A program made the translations under genes and the position numbers. Below the pieces are notes generated by a model, which searched no databases, had not been told where the DNA came from, and saw only the letters and a program-made list of their open reading frames with translations. Of a stretch of DNA of 47,812 nucleotides, positions 31,555 to 39,237 are shown piece by piece (position 1 is the first letter of the stretch; each line of letters opens with the position of its first letter). The DNA is from Nonomuraea deserti (GTDB taxonomy: Bacteria; Actinomycetota; Actinomycetes; Streptosporangiales; Streptosporangiaceae): assembly GCF_004348685.1 (NCBI RefSeq), contig NZ_SMKO01000060.1, positions 1-47,812 on the forward strand. Reading direction: 5' to 3'.

Positions 31555-32307
31555 TCAAGCCGCCTGGCCCGTCATCGCGTCAAGCTGGAGCAGCGGAAGG
31601 CACAACACGAACCGGGCGCCACCCAGGTCCGATTCATGGGCGGTCAGCGTGCCGCTGTGGGCTTCGGCGATGGCCAAGGCGATGGACAGGCCGAGCCCGG
31701 CACCCCCGTGGCCGCGACTGCGGGCGCTGTCGGTCCTGGCGAAGTGGTCGAAGACCCGTTCGCGTTCCGGCAGGGGAACGCCCATGCCGTCGTCGTCGAC
31801 CATGAGCATCACCTCACCGCCTTCGCTGCTCACCGACACCCGCACCGCCGACCTGCCGTGTCGTTCGGCATTGTCCAGCAGGTTGCCGAGCAGGCGCGCG
31901 AGGGTGGCGTTGACGCCTCCCACGACCAAGTCCTCCTCCAGGTCCAGATGGATGGGCAGGACATAGGGCCGCTTGCCGACCTCCTGCTTGACGAGATCGG
32001 CCACGTCGATGGGCAGGAGCGGGTCCGGGAATCCGGCGTCCAGCCTGGCGAGCGTCAGCATGTCGCCGATGATGGCCTGGATCCGGTCCACCTCCCGCAG
32101 GGCGTGGCGGACGAGGTCGTTCAGGTCGGTCTGGCCGGGATGCATGCGTGCTTCCTCCAGCTGCAGCCGGAGGCCGGCCAGAGGAGTGCCCAGCTCGTGC
32201 GAGGCGTCAGTGACGAACTGTCGCTTCTGGGCCCGCATCTGCTCTACCAGGCGCTCCATCCGCGTGACGAGGGTGACGACCTCGCCGCAGTCATAAACTG
32301 TGGTCAT
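31555..32307 (-). CDS. Histidine kinase core lacking sensor and membrane part
   Basis: 250 residues from an ATG at 32307, which has GGAGG at 32313-32317. The protein begins at what is normally the end of a HAMP linker (EVVTLVTRMERLVEQMRAQ) and goes straight into the dimerisation domain with the phosphoacceptor His in FVTDASHELGTPLAGLR. The usual SHELRTP is SHELGTP here. N box (LLGNLLDNAERHG), G1 (DDDGMGV) and G2 (GHGGAGLGLSIALAI) are intact. No membrane helix and no response regulator gene is near. It is either a 5'-deleted kinase that regained a start, or a soluble orphan kinase. Activity is possible; signal input is not evident. Confidence 0.7.
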   Translation of the reverse strand: MTTVYDCGEVVTLVTRMERLVEQMRAQKRQFVTDASHELGTPLAGLRLQLEEARMHPGQTDLNDLVRHALREVDRIQAIIGDMLTLARLDAGFPDPLLPIDVADLVKQEVGKRPYVLPIHLDLEEDLVVGGVNATLARLLGNLLDNAERHGRSAVRVSVSSEGGEVMLMVDDDGMGVPLPERERVFDHFARTDSARSRGHGGAGLGLSIALAIAEAHSGTLTAHESDLGGARFVLCLPLLQLDAMTGQAA

Positions 32308-32469
32308 GGGATCCTCCACTAGTCCTGACCTTCAGCATGCCGGTCACGAAGCCGCTCCCGACACCGTAGAAATACGCGTTCGCCGTGGACCGCATGGGTG
32401 ACGTCGCTGGAGGCCGGGCAGTCCGGCGGGTTCCGGGCACCGCCACAAGAAGGCCACGTGGGCGGCCTC

Positions 32470-33018
32470 TCATGCGGCGTCTTCGACTCCGAAGTCGTCG
32501 GCGACCTCGAACCAGACGACCTTGCCCGTCCTCGTGTAGTCCACACCCCACTCGCGGGACAACGTTTCCAGCAGGAACAGGCCTCGCCCGCTCTCCTCGT
32601 CAGGACCGGACAGCCGAGCGGGAGGCAACGGCGTGGATGCGCCGTGCTCTTCGACCTCCACCCGCAGCACACCGTCCCTGTCGCTGAGACGGACGTGCAC
32701 CGGCTCGTCCGTGTGCGTGAGCGCGTTGGTGACCACCTCGGAAACGAGCAGTTCGGCGGTGGTGCTCTCGTCGGCGAACCCCCACCGCCGCGCCTGCGCA
32801 ACCACGCTGTGCCGCGCCGCCGGCACCGAAGCGACGATGGGCGGGAAGAACCACGACGCCTGGCGGCACCTGCCGCGCCTGGCGCAGTCGCTAGGGGCGC
32901 CGCAGGCGTGGACCCGCAAGGGCAGGGTTCGTGTGTGACGGTTCGATGGACTGAACGGGGCAGGACGCCGCGGCTCTCTCCGGGTCCGGTGAGGCACCTC
33001 GCGGTCGAACGTGTTCAT
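32470..33018 (-). CDS. RsbW-like ATP-binding protein (HATPase_c_2)
   Basis: 182 residues from the ATG at 33018, with a strong CAGGAGG upstream. After a basic, poorly conserved head of about 60 residues the GHKL ATPase fold starts: PAARHSVVAQARRWG, then the N box ELLVSEVVTNALTHT, a G1-like HGASTPLPP region, and GRGLFLLETLSREWGVDYT with GKVVWFEV at the end. Such stand-alone proteins are abundant in actinomycetes and act as anti-sigma or anti-anti-sigma kinases, often in morphological control. No matching STAS-domain partner is in the window. Just downstream a 60-codon frame overlaps its stop codon, but I cannot support it. Confidence 0.85.
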   Translation of the reverse strand: MNTFDREVPHRTRREPRRPAPFSPSNRHTRTLPLRVHACGAPSDCARRGRCRQASWFFPPIVASVPAARHSVVAQARRWGFADESTTAELLVSEVVTNALTHTDEPVHVRLSDRDGVLRVEVEEHGASTPLPPARLSGPDEESGRGLFLLETLSREWGVDYTRTGKVVWFEVADDFGVEDAA

Positions 33019-33359
33019 GCCGACCTCCTGGTCGTGTCTCACGTGCAGATGGTCGCTGACGGGCATCGAGCCCGCTGCCGGCACATGGCGCCCGCTTCCC
33101 GTGACCTGCACGGATTTCATACATCTCCATCGTCGGGTGGTCCGCTACGGGGCATAACCGGGAAACTGCCTGTTCCGGGTACGTGCACGTATGTAGTGGA
33201 CCGCGTACGTGGTGCGGCGGCGGCGCCGTACGGCCGCGACCGATGATGCACGCGGGGCGGGTCGCCCGGACGCGAACCGTACGCTCATCGGAGGGAATGA
33301 TGGTGAAGTCCTCCCGTTGCGGAGAGAAGCGTATCTGAGCTGCGTTGATAGCATGAAAT
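33019..33359. other. 341-base intergenic region with a 12-bp palindrome
   Basis: It holds the promoters of the leftward ATPase and the rightward LuxR-type gene. TACGTGCACGTA at 33180-33191 is a perfect palindrome in its centre. A 13-codon frame (33299-33340) follows GGAGGGA, but is too short to call. Nothing else is recognisable. Confidence 0.4.
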
Positions 33360-35729
33360 GTGGCTTCACAGACGGTGTCGAGGCGGGCGACCGACAACCT
33401 TCCGGCCGACGCGAAGGAAATCGTCGGGCGCCGACGCGAGGCCGCCGACATCAAGCGACTGCTGTCGTCCACGCGTCTGCTGACGCTCACGGGCCCCGGA
33501 GGGGTGGGCAAGACCCGCCTGGCCCTCTACATGGCGGCCACGATGCGTCGTGCCTTCTCCAACGGCGTGTGGTTGGTGCAACTGGCCTCACTGCAGGATG
33601 GCGAGCTGCTGGGACGCGCGGTGGCGGAAACGCTGGGAGTGCATGACAGGACATCTCGTTCCTCCATGGATGCGCTGATTGACCACTTGCGTGACAATCA
33701 GACGCTGCTGGTGCTGGACAACTGCGAGCACCTGATCGACGCGTGCGCCGCCTTCGCCGATGCGCTGATCCGAGCGGTTCCGGAGGTGCGGATCCTGGCG
33801 ACCAGCCGGGAAGTGCTGGGCGTCCAGAGCGAGGTTCGGTATGTCGTGCCACCGTTGTCCATGCCGCCGCAGGGCCAGGAGCTGACGGCCGCCGACACGG
33901 GCCGATATGAGGCGGTGGCGCTGTTCCTGGAACGCGCCAGAGCCATCGACCCGTCATTCAAGCTGGTGCCCGACCACGACGGTGCGGCCGAGCTGTGCCG
34001 GCTCGTCGATGGCATTCCGCTGGCCATCGAACTGGCGGCGGTACAACTCCGGGTCCTTTCTCTCGACCAGATCGTCGAGAGGCTAGGTGATCACCTGGAT
34101 CTCCTCACGCAGGGCTACCGGACCGCTGTGCCCAGGCACCAGACGCTGGGCGCGACGGTCGCCTGGAGTTTCGCGTTGTGCTCGCCTCAGGAGCAGACGC
34201 TCTGGCAACGCCTCACCGTCTTCTCCGGCGGCTTCGATCTGGACGCGGCCGAAGAGGTGTGCTCGGGTGGCGGGCTGGCGCGTGACGAACTCCTGCCCCT
34301 GCTCGGGGCGCTCATCGACAAGTCTGTCCTGACGTGTGACCGCAGCGGCGCTCAGTTGCGCTACGGGATGCTGGAGCTGCTCCGTCAGTACGGCCTGGAA
34401 CGACTGGCCACGAGCGGTTCCGAGGCGGAGGTCCGGCTCCGCCACCTGGATCACTACCGGCGGCTGAGCGAGCGGACGCAGGCCGGCTGGTTCACCCCCC
34501 TGCAGGTGGACTACTTCACCGGCGTGGTCCGCGAGATGCCCAATTTCCGGGTGGCGCTCGAGACCTCGCTCGGAGATCCGGCCAGGGCCGAGACCGGGTT
34601 GGAGATCATCACCAGGCTCTACGGATACTGGGTCTACTCCGGCGGCTTCAGCGAGGCGCGTTACTGGCTCGACCGCGCGCTCCAGCTCGTGCAGGGTGCG
34701 CGACCGGCGCGGTTCAGGGCGCTGGCGACGGCGGCGCTGTTCGCCCTGATGCAGGGGAAACTCGATGCGGCGATGCCGCTGATCGCCGATTGCTCCGCGC
34801 TGGCCCGTGACTGGCAGGACGGCAGCGCGCAGGCGATGGAGAAGTGTCTGTCGGGCCGGGTCGCTCTCCTGCTCGGCGACTATCGCAGCGCGGTCGACCA
34901 GCTGGAGGAGGCCGTCCGCTGGTACGAGGAGAACGCCGGCGCCCTTGCCGAGGAGGACGTGCTGCAGGGCCCGTTCCTGCCCGCGTTCTACCTGGCCTTG
35001 GCAGCCGCCTTCGGACGTGATCCACGTGCCGCCGCGTTCGCGGACCGATGCCGGAGGACGGCGGAGGACGCCGGGGCGCAGGGAGAGATCTCCATGGGGG
35101 TGTGGGCCAGCGGTATAGAGCGTTGGCTGGCGGGTGAGACGGCGGCCGCGCTGGAGTTGTTCCGCACGAGCATCCGCATCGGCCGCGCCATCGGGTACCG
35201 CTACGGCGCGGCATGGGCCATCGAGTGCCTGGCCTGGGCGACGGCTGCGCAAGGACGGGATGACCGGGCCGCCCGCCTGCTCGGTGCGGCTGCGTCGATC
35301 CGCGAGATCCTGGGCCTGTCGTTGCCCGGTTTCCAGCCCTACGCCGACGCGCATCACGATTGCGAGGCGGCGCTGCGCGCCAGGCTGGGTGGGGAGGCGT
35401 TCGAGGCGGCTGTCGAGCAGGGGGCTGGCCTCGACTTCGACGAGGCCGTCGCCTATGCCGTGGAGGATGCGAGAGATCCGGACAAGGCTGACACCGGGGC
35501 CGCGCCACGACGGCGGGCCGAGACGACGGTACTGACTCCCCGCGAGCTGGAGGTGGCCGGCCTCATCGCTCAGGGTGTGCGCAACAAGGAGATCGCCGCG
35601 CGGCTGGTCATATCGACCCGGACAGCGGAGGGCCATGTGGAACACATCCTGACCAAGCTCGGCCTGACCTCTCGCACCCAGATCGCTGCCTGGTACTTCG
35701 ACCACACCTCGCCGCCGTCGGCGGATTGA
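33360..35729 (+). CDS. Large AAA-ATPase regulator with LuxR DNA-binding domain
   Basis: 789 residues from a GTG at 33360. The N-terminal ATPase has Walker A LTGPGGVGKTRLALY (about 43-57), Walker B TLLVLDNCEHLID and the downstream GIPLAIELAA characteristic of STAND/AfsR-like NTPases. A helical repeat part follows (about 400-690). The C-terminal LuxR helix-turn-helix begins at LTPRELEVAGLIAQGVRNKEIA (key LTPRELEVAGLIAQG) and includes IATRTAEGHVEHIL-type residues, here STRTAEGHVEHILTKLG. Such proteins integrate a ligand with ATP to activate nearby or distant genes. No Shine-Dalgarno is visible; TAGCAT ends five bases before the GTG. Target genes are not evident. Confidence 0.9.
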   Translation: MASQTVSRRATDNLPADAKEIVGRRREAADIKRLLSSTRLLTLTGPGGVGKTRLALYMAATMRRAFSNGVWLVQLASLQDGELLGRAVAETLGVHDRTSRSSMDALIDHLRDNQTLLVLDNCEHLIDACAAFADALIRAVPEVRILATSREVLGVQSEVRYVVPPLSMPPQGQELTAADTGRYEAVALFLERARAIDPSFKLVPDHDGAAELCRLVDGIPLAIELAAVQLRVLSLDQIVERLGDHLDLLTQGYRTAVPRHQTLGATVAWSFALCSPQEQTLWQRLTVFSGGFDLDAAEEVCSGGGLARDELLPLLGALIDKSVLTCDRSGAQLRYGMLELLRQYGLERLATSGSEAEVRLRHLDHYRRLSERTQAGWFTPLQVDYFTGVVREMPNFRVALETSLGDPARAETGLEIITRLYGYWVYSGGFSEARYWLDRALQLVQGARPARFRALATAALFALMQGKLDAAMPLIADCSALARDWQDGSAQAMEKCLSGRVALLLGDYRSAVDQLEEAVRWYEENAGALAEEDVLQGPFLPAFYLALAAAFGRDPRAAAFADRCRRTAEDAGAQGEISMGVWASGIERWLAGETAAALELFRTSIRIGRAIGYRYGAAWAIECLAWATAAQGRDDRAARLLGAAASIREILGLSLPGFQPYADAHHDCEAALRARLGGEAFEAAVEQGAGLDFDEAVAYAVEDARDPDKADTGAAPRRRAETTVLTPRELEVAGLIAQGVRNKEIAARLVISTRTAEGHVEHILTKLGLTSRTQIAAWYFDHTSPPSAD

Positions 35730-35758
35730 CCCGAGTACGCCGAGCGCACCGTACCGAC

Positions 35759-35785
35759 CGGCCGGGCGATCGCGGCCCGGCCGGG
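35759..35785 (+). terminator. Hairpin after the LuxR-type gene
   Basis: CCGGCCGGGC (35759-35768) and GCCCGGCCGG (35776-35785) pair perfectly around GATCGCG, 30 bases after the stop codon. Confidence 0.75.
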
Positions 35786-35949
35786 GAGACGCCGGCCACG
35801 CCCGCGCGACGGCGGAGCCGCTCACCCGTCCGAAGCCAGGACCAGTTGCCCGGCCAAGGCTGCGTGATGGGCACCAGCCAGAGCCGCTGGAGCCCCGGAT
35901 CCGCCCGGCCGCAGTACTCCGTGAGGTGGCAGGAATATCTCTCGCTCCT

Positions 35950-35966
35950 ATACCCTTAGGGGGTAT
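35950..35966. promoter_or_regulatory. CsoR/CstR-like operator before the AhpD-type gene
   Basis: ATACCC-TTAGG-GGGTAT, a 17-bp inverted repeat 21 bases upstream of the ATG at 35988. The ATACCC-N5-GGGTAT form is that of operators of the CsoR family (copper CsoR, persulfide CstR). The match is by eye only, and no CsoR-family gene is in the window. Confidence 0.55.
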
Positions 35967-35987
35967 TAACAGAGCTAAGGAGATCGT

Positions 35988-36515
35988 ATGCGACGCCTTA
36001 CCGCGCTGGAGCCCGCCGAAGCGCCAGGGAAATCCCGTGAGCTGCTGGAGGACATCGTCGCCAGGAGGGGCGGAGTGGGAGACATGGTCGCCACCATGGC
36101 TCATTCGCCGGCCCTGCTGCAGGGCTACCTGGAGTTGTCCCGTGCCATGAAGCGCGTCAAGCTGCCTCGTGCTCTCAGCGAGAAGATCTCGCTCGCCGTG
36201 CAGGAGTGGATCGGCTGCGCCTACTGCCTGGAAGCGCACACGGAGGCGGCCCGTGCGGCGGGGCTGAGCGAGAGCGACATCGCACTCGCTCGTCAGGGAT
36301 CGGCCACGGACACGCGTGAGGCGGCCCTCATCGCGATGGCGGTCCGCATCCTGGCCGAGCCGTCTTCCATCGGCGACGACGATGTGGCGGAGCTGCGCGC
36401 ACACGGCTGGAGTGACCGGATCATCGCCGAAGTCCCGGGACTGGTCGCCCTGAACCAGATCACCGGGACCTTCAACCTCCTCGCCGGGCTCGAACCCGCG
36501 GTGCCGGAAGAGTAG
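35988..36515 (+). CDS. AhpD-like / carboxymuconolactone decarboxylase-family protein
   Basis: 175 residues with a perfect AAGGAGA ribosome-binding site. The redox motif is in EWIGCAYCLEAHTEAARAAG: Cys-x-x-Cys with a following His, the AhpD proton-relay arrangement. The all-alpha repeat fold is suggested by the surrounding helices (LPRALSEKISLAVQ before it). AhpD types reduce peroxides together with peroxiredoxin partners; the peroxidase itself is not nearby. The operator-like ATACCC/GGGTAT dyad suggests induction by a metal or reactive sulfur species, which is inference. It converges with the MFS gene, 11 bases apart. Confidence 0.88.
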   Translation: MRRLTALEPAEAPGKSRELLEDIVARRGGVGDMVATMAHSPALLQGYLELSRAMKRVKLPRALSEKISLAVQEWIGCAYCLEAHTEAARAAGLSESDIALARQGSATDTREAALIAMAVRILAEPSSIGDDDVAELRAHGWSDRIIAEVPGLVALNQITGTFNLLAGLEPAVPEE

Positions 36516-36526
36516 GGAGGACGGGA

Positions 36527-37948
36527 TCAGTCCGGGAGCGAGCTCTGCGGTTGGTCCTGTCGGTTCGTGCGGCCGGGTGTCAGCAGCGCGGCAACGACGG
36601 CGCCGGCCGCTGCCGCGACGGCCGCCACGACGAACCCGTTGGTGAAGCCGCTCAGCGTGGTCCCGACCAGGCTCGCGGCTGCGACGCTCGACACGACCGC
36701 GGCTCCGACGGAGGCGCCGAACTCGTGGAAGGTGCTCACGATGCCGGAGGCGATGCCGGCTTCGTGGGGCGCCACCTGGCCGAGCGCGGTCGCTGAGGCG
36801 ATGACGAACATCGCGCCGGTGCCCGCCGCCGCGACGGCCACGCCGATCACGACGCTGACCGTGTTCATCGACACCGCCGGCACGGCCATGCCGATCGCCG
36901 CGACCGTCAAGCCCGTGACGGCCAGCCGGCGTCCACCCCATCGGCCGAGCAGGCGCCCGGTCAGGTTGGCGCCGAGCATCGTCGCCAGTGCCACTGGCAG
37001 GAACAGCAGCCCTGCCTGCAAGGCGCCGTACCCCAAAGCGTGCTGGAAGTAGAAGGTGCCCAGGAAGAACACGGCGATCATCAGCGCCGTTGCCAGCAGG
37101 ATGAGGAAAGCGCCGGTCGCCACAGGCCGCCTGGCCAGCAGCCGGACGTCCATCAGCGGTGACCGGGCCCGCCGCTGCCAGAGCACGAACAGCACATAGC
37201 CCACCGCGGCCGCCAGGACGAGCCATCCGGTGAGCGCGCTGAGCCAGCCCCGCTCGCCTGCGGCGATGAGGGCGTAGATCAACGACGCGGATGAGGACGT
37301 CACCAGAATCGCGCCGAGGACATCGAGCCGTGGCCGGTCGGCGGACGTGGCCGGCCGGGCCGGCAGCAGAGCGGCGAGCACCGCGGCGATCACGAGCCCG
37401 ATGGGCACGTTGACGTAGAAGACCCACGACCATCCCGGGCCCGCGGTGAGCAGGCCGCCGAGGAGCACGCCGAGGGCGGCGCCACCGCCGCCGAGCGCGG
37501 ACCAGACGCCCAGAGCCTTGTTCCGCTCCTCTCCGTCGAACAGCGCCACCACCAGCGACAAGGCGGAGGGCGACAGGAGCGCCGCCCCGACACCCTGCGC
37601 CACGCGACCGCCCACCAGCATGCCTGCGGACCCGGCCAGCCCGGTGACCAGCGATGCGACGGTGAACAGGAGCAGTCCGGCGAGCACGACCTGCTTGGCT
37701 CCTACGAGGTCCGTGATGCGTCCGCCGAGCAGCATCAGTCCGCCGAAGGTGAGCGTGTAGGCGCTGACCGTCCAGGTCAGCGCCTCGCGGCTGAGCTCGA
37801 GGTCCGTCCCGATGTGGGGCAGTGCTATCGCCACGACGGTGACGTCGAGGATCAGCATGAGCTGGGCCACCCCGAGGAAGCCGAGGATGCGCCACCGTGC
37901 CGGATGCGGCTCGTGGGGTGAGGTCTGGCGTACTGCTGGTTGGGCCAT
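36527..37948 (-). CDS. MFS multidrug efflux transporter (DHA2, EmrB/QacA-like)
   Basis: 473 residues from the ATG at 37948, with GGAGGCAACCG upstream; an earlier in-frame start at 37969 would lie in the operator. About fourteen membrane helices. Diagnostic motifs are LMLILDVTVVAIALPHIGTDL in the first helix (motif D1, key LDVTVVAIALP), GGRITDLVGAKQV (motif A) and GRVAQGVGAALLSPSALSL (motif B-C). The family exports drugs with protons. A divergent TetR gene and two operator copies in between show local repression. Confidence 0.92.
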   Translation of the reverse strand: MAQPAVRQTSPHEPHPARWRILGFLGVAQLMLILDVTVVAIALPHIGTDLELSREALTWTVSAYTLTFGGLMLLGGRITDLVGAKQVVLAGLLLFTVASLVTGLAGSAGMLVGGRVAQGVGAALLSPSALSLVVALFDGEERNKALGVWSALGGGGAALGVLLGGLLTAGPGWSWVFYVNVPIGLVIAAVLAALLPARPATSADRPRLDVLGAILVTSSSASLIYALIAAGERGWLSALTGWLVLAAAVGYVLFVLWQRRARSPLMDVRLLARRPVATGAFLILLATALMIAVFFLGTFYFQHALGYGALQAGLLFLPVALATMLGANLTGRLLGRWGGRRLAVTGLTVAAIGMAVPAVSMNTVSVVIGVAVAAAGTGAMFVIASATALGQVAPHEAGIASGIVSTFHEFGASVGAAVVSSVAAASLVGTTLSGFTNGFVVAAVAAAAGAVVAALLTPGRTNRQDQPQSSLPD

Positions 37949-37969
37949 CGGTTGCCTCCATGCGAACAA

Positions 37970-37989
37970 CTCGTACTCTCATATACGAG
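37970..37989. promoter_or_regulatory. TetR-type operator O1
   Basis: CTCGTAC and ATACGAG arms with a 6-base spacer (7-6-7), 6 of 7 positions paired. It lies just upstream of the MFS gene's ribosome-binding site. Confidence 0.65.
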
Positions 37990-38007
37990 ATCTAGCCGTC
38001 ACTATAA

Positions 38008-38027
38008 CCTGTATATGTGCATACGAG
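38008..38027. promoter_or_regulatory. TetR-type operator O2
   Basis: CCTGTAT and ATACGAG arms with the same 7-6-7 form, 5 of 7 positions paired. Its centre is 38 bases from that of O1. It fills the space just upstream of the TetR -10 box TAGACT at 38029-38034. Confidence 0.55.
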
Positions 38028-38028
38028 T

Positions 38029-38034
38029 TAGACT
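38029..38034 (+). promoter_or_regulatory. Leaderless -10 box for the TetR gene
   Basis: TAGACT is followed by six bases and the ATG at 38041. No ribosome-binding site is present; GGTGG next to the ATG has no spacing. Confidence 0.55.
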
Positions 38035-38040
38035 GGTGGC

Positions 38041-38619
38041 ATGGCCGCACCCTCCGCGCGCTCCAGACGTCGCGCCGATGCCGAGCGCAACATCGCCCGC
38101 ATCGTGTCCGCAGCGCGCGCATCGCTGAGTTCGGATCCGAACACGACCACGGACGACATCGCGCAGGCCGCCGGTGTCGGCCGGATGACCCTGTACGGGC
38201 ACTTCCGCACCCGGGCCGACCTGGTCGAAGCGGCGCTCATGGACGCGTTGCGAGCCGGCGACGAAACCCTGTCGTCCCTCGACCTGACGGGGGACGCCCA
38301 CGAAGCCATGACCCGCCTGCTGGCGTCGAGCTGGGAGATCGTGGCCGAATCCGCGGCGCTGCTGACCGCCGCCGAGACAGTGCTCCCCGCGGGACGCGTG
38401 CGCGAACTGCACGCCGAACCCGCTCGGCGCATGGCCGAGCTCATCCGCCGCGGCCAGGAACAAGGCGTCTTCCGCGCCGATCTTCCCACACCCTGGCTGG
38501 TGAGCCTCGTCCACTACATCCTGCACGGCGCGGCGAGCGAGGTACGCGCGGGACGCCTGCCTTCACACGGCGCCTCCGACATGGTGACGAAGTCCGTGCA
38601 ATCGGTGCTGACCGGCTAG
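38041..38619 (+). CDS. TetR/AcrR family repressor
   Basis: 192 residues. The helix-turn-helix is TTDDIAQAAGVGRMTLYGHFRTRADLVEAAL, key part AAGVGRMTLYGHFRTRADL, in residues 35-65. The helical ligand domain follows. It is divergent from an EmrB-like drug transporter with two operator-like dyads in the 92 bases between start codons, the standard arrangement for ligand-relieved repression of both genes. Probably leaderless. Confidence 0.9.
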   Translation: MAAPSARSRRRADAERNIARIVSAARASLSSDPNTTTDDIAQAAGVGRMTLYGHFRTRADLVEAALMDALRAGDETLSSLDLTGDAHEAMTRLLASSWEIVAESAALLTAAETVLPAGRVRELHAEPARRMAELIRRGQEQGVFRADLPTPWLVSLVHYILHGAASEVRAGRLPSHGASDMVTKSVQSVLTG

Positions 38620-38632
38620 AAGCGCTGCCGGA

Positions 38633-38660
38633 AACGCCCTGCTGCGCAGCGCGTGGCGTT
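38633..38660. terminator. Hairpin between TetR and the LacI remnant
   Basis: AACGCC (38633-38638) pairs with GGCGTT (38655-38660), enclosing the palindrome GCTGCGCAGC (38641-38650). It lies between two converging reading frames. Confidence 0.5.
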
Positions 38661-38672
38661 CGCAGCGTCGCG

Positions 38673-39121
38673 CTCAGTCGCGGCGTTCCGCCGGGCCTGA
38701 CGAATCGCGAAGTACCAGCTCGGTGGGCGGACGGATCGCCTCGCTCTCGCGTGGTGATCGTGCGGCGAGCTGCTCGATCAGGAGCTCCACCGCGAGCCGA
38801 CCGGCGTGCGATGCGCCGGGACTCCTCGGCGTTCACGATCGCCAGAGTGGCGTCGGACGCCCTCGCGCGCTGCTCCGCGCCGCGGATCAGCTCGAAGAAG
38901 TGGGGATTGGTGATGTCGGCGAGCACCATGGCGATCGTTCGGTGGCGTAGACCCGAGAGAGCGCGGTTCTGCGGTCTGTGCTGGTAGCCGAGCTGCGCGG
39001 CGGCGGCGACTATCCGCTGTCGCGTCGCTTCGTTGACCCGGCCGGGCTTGTTGAACGCCCGGGAGACCGTCGACGCGGCCACGCCGGCGGCTTGCGCGAC
39101 GTCGAAGATGGTGGGCTCCAC
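38673..39121 (-). pseudogene. LacI family regulator with internal deletion
   Basis: From the GTG at 39121 the first 95 or so residues are a normal LacI start: TIFDVAQAAGVAASTVSRAFN (helix-turn-helix, key AGVAASTVSRAFN), RHRTIAMVLADITNPHFFELI and the beginning of the sugar-binding domain, up to ATLAIVNAEES. Soon after (near 38815-38830) the frame changes and the last 40-odd residues of a LacI protein follow (GRLAVELLIEQLAAR, then PPTELVLRDSSGP) to a TGA at 38673-38675. The total of 449 bases is not a multiple of three. About 190 residues are lost. The DNA-binding head may still be made, but the ligand pocket is gone. It lies divergent from the GH115 gene, so it was probably that gene's repressor. 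Confidence 0.85.
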
Positions 39122-39150
39122 GAACGCATCTAGTCACCAAATGGAAATTT

Positions 39151-39175
39151 TGGCAACGTCTTGCAGAAGTTGTCA
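39151..39175. promoter_or_regulatory. LacI-type operator upstream of GH115
   Basis: TGGCAAC (39151-39157) and GTTGTCA (39169-39175) pair at six of seven positions with an 11-base spacer that itself contains CTTGCAGAAG. It lies between the LacI remnant and the GH115 gene. Confidence 0.45.
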
Positions 39176-39237
39176 CACATACCTACGTTTCGATCATGCC
39201 GGCCACACGGTGACGTGTCGGGCGAGAGGAGCGAGGG

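Noticed and set aside
31406..31966. Rightward frame beginning MENKPRTRSTR
   Set aside because: Arg/Ser-rich, without a ribosome-binding site, and it runs antisense into the kinase gene.
32291..32473. 60-codon leftward frame overlapping the RsbW-like stop and kinase start
   Set aside because: ATGA overlap looks tempting, but there is no recognisable domain and its end overlaps the kinase ribosome-binding site in another frame.
34083..37982. Very long leftward open frame (1299 codons) across three genes
   Set aside because: It is a mirror frame of the LuxR-type gene and overlaps the MFS gene in another frame. Composition is Arg/Gly/Pro-rich, no domain is readable, and the real genes on both strands have clear motifs.
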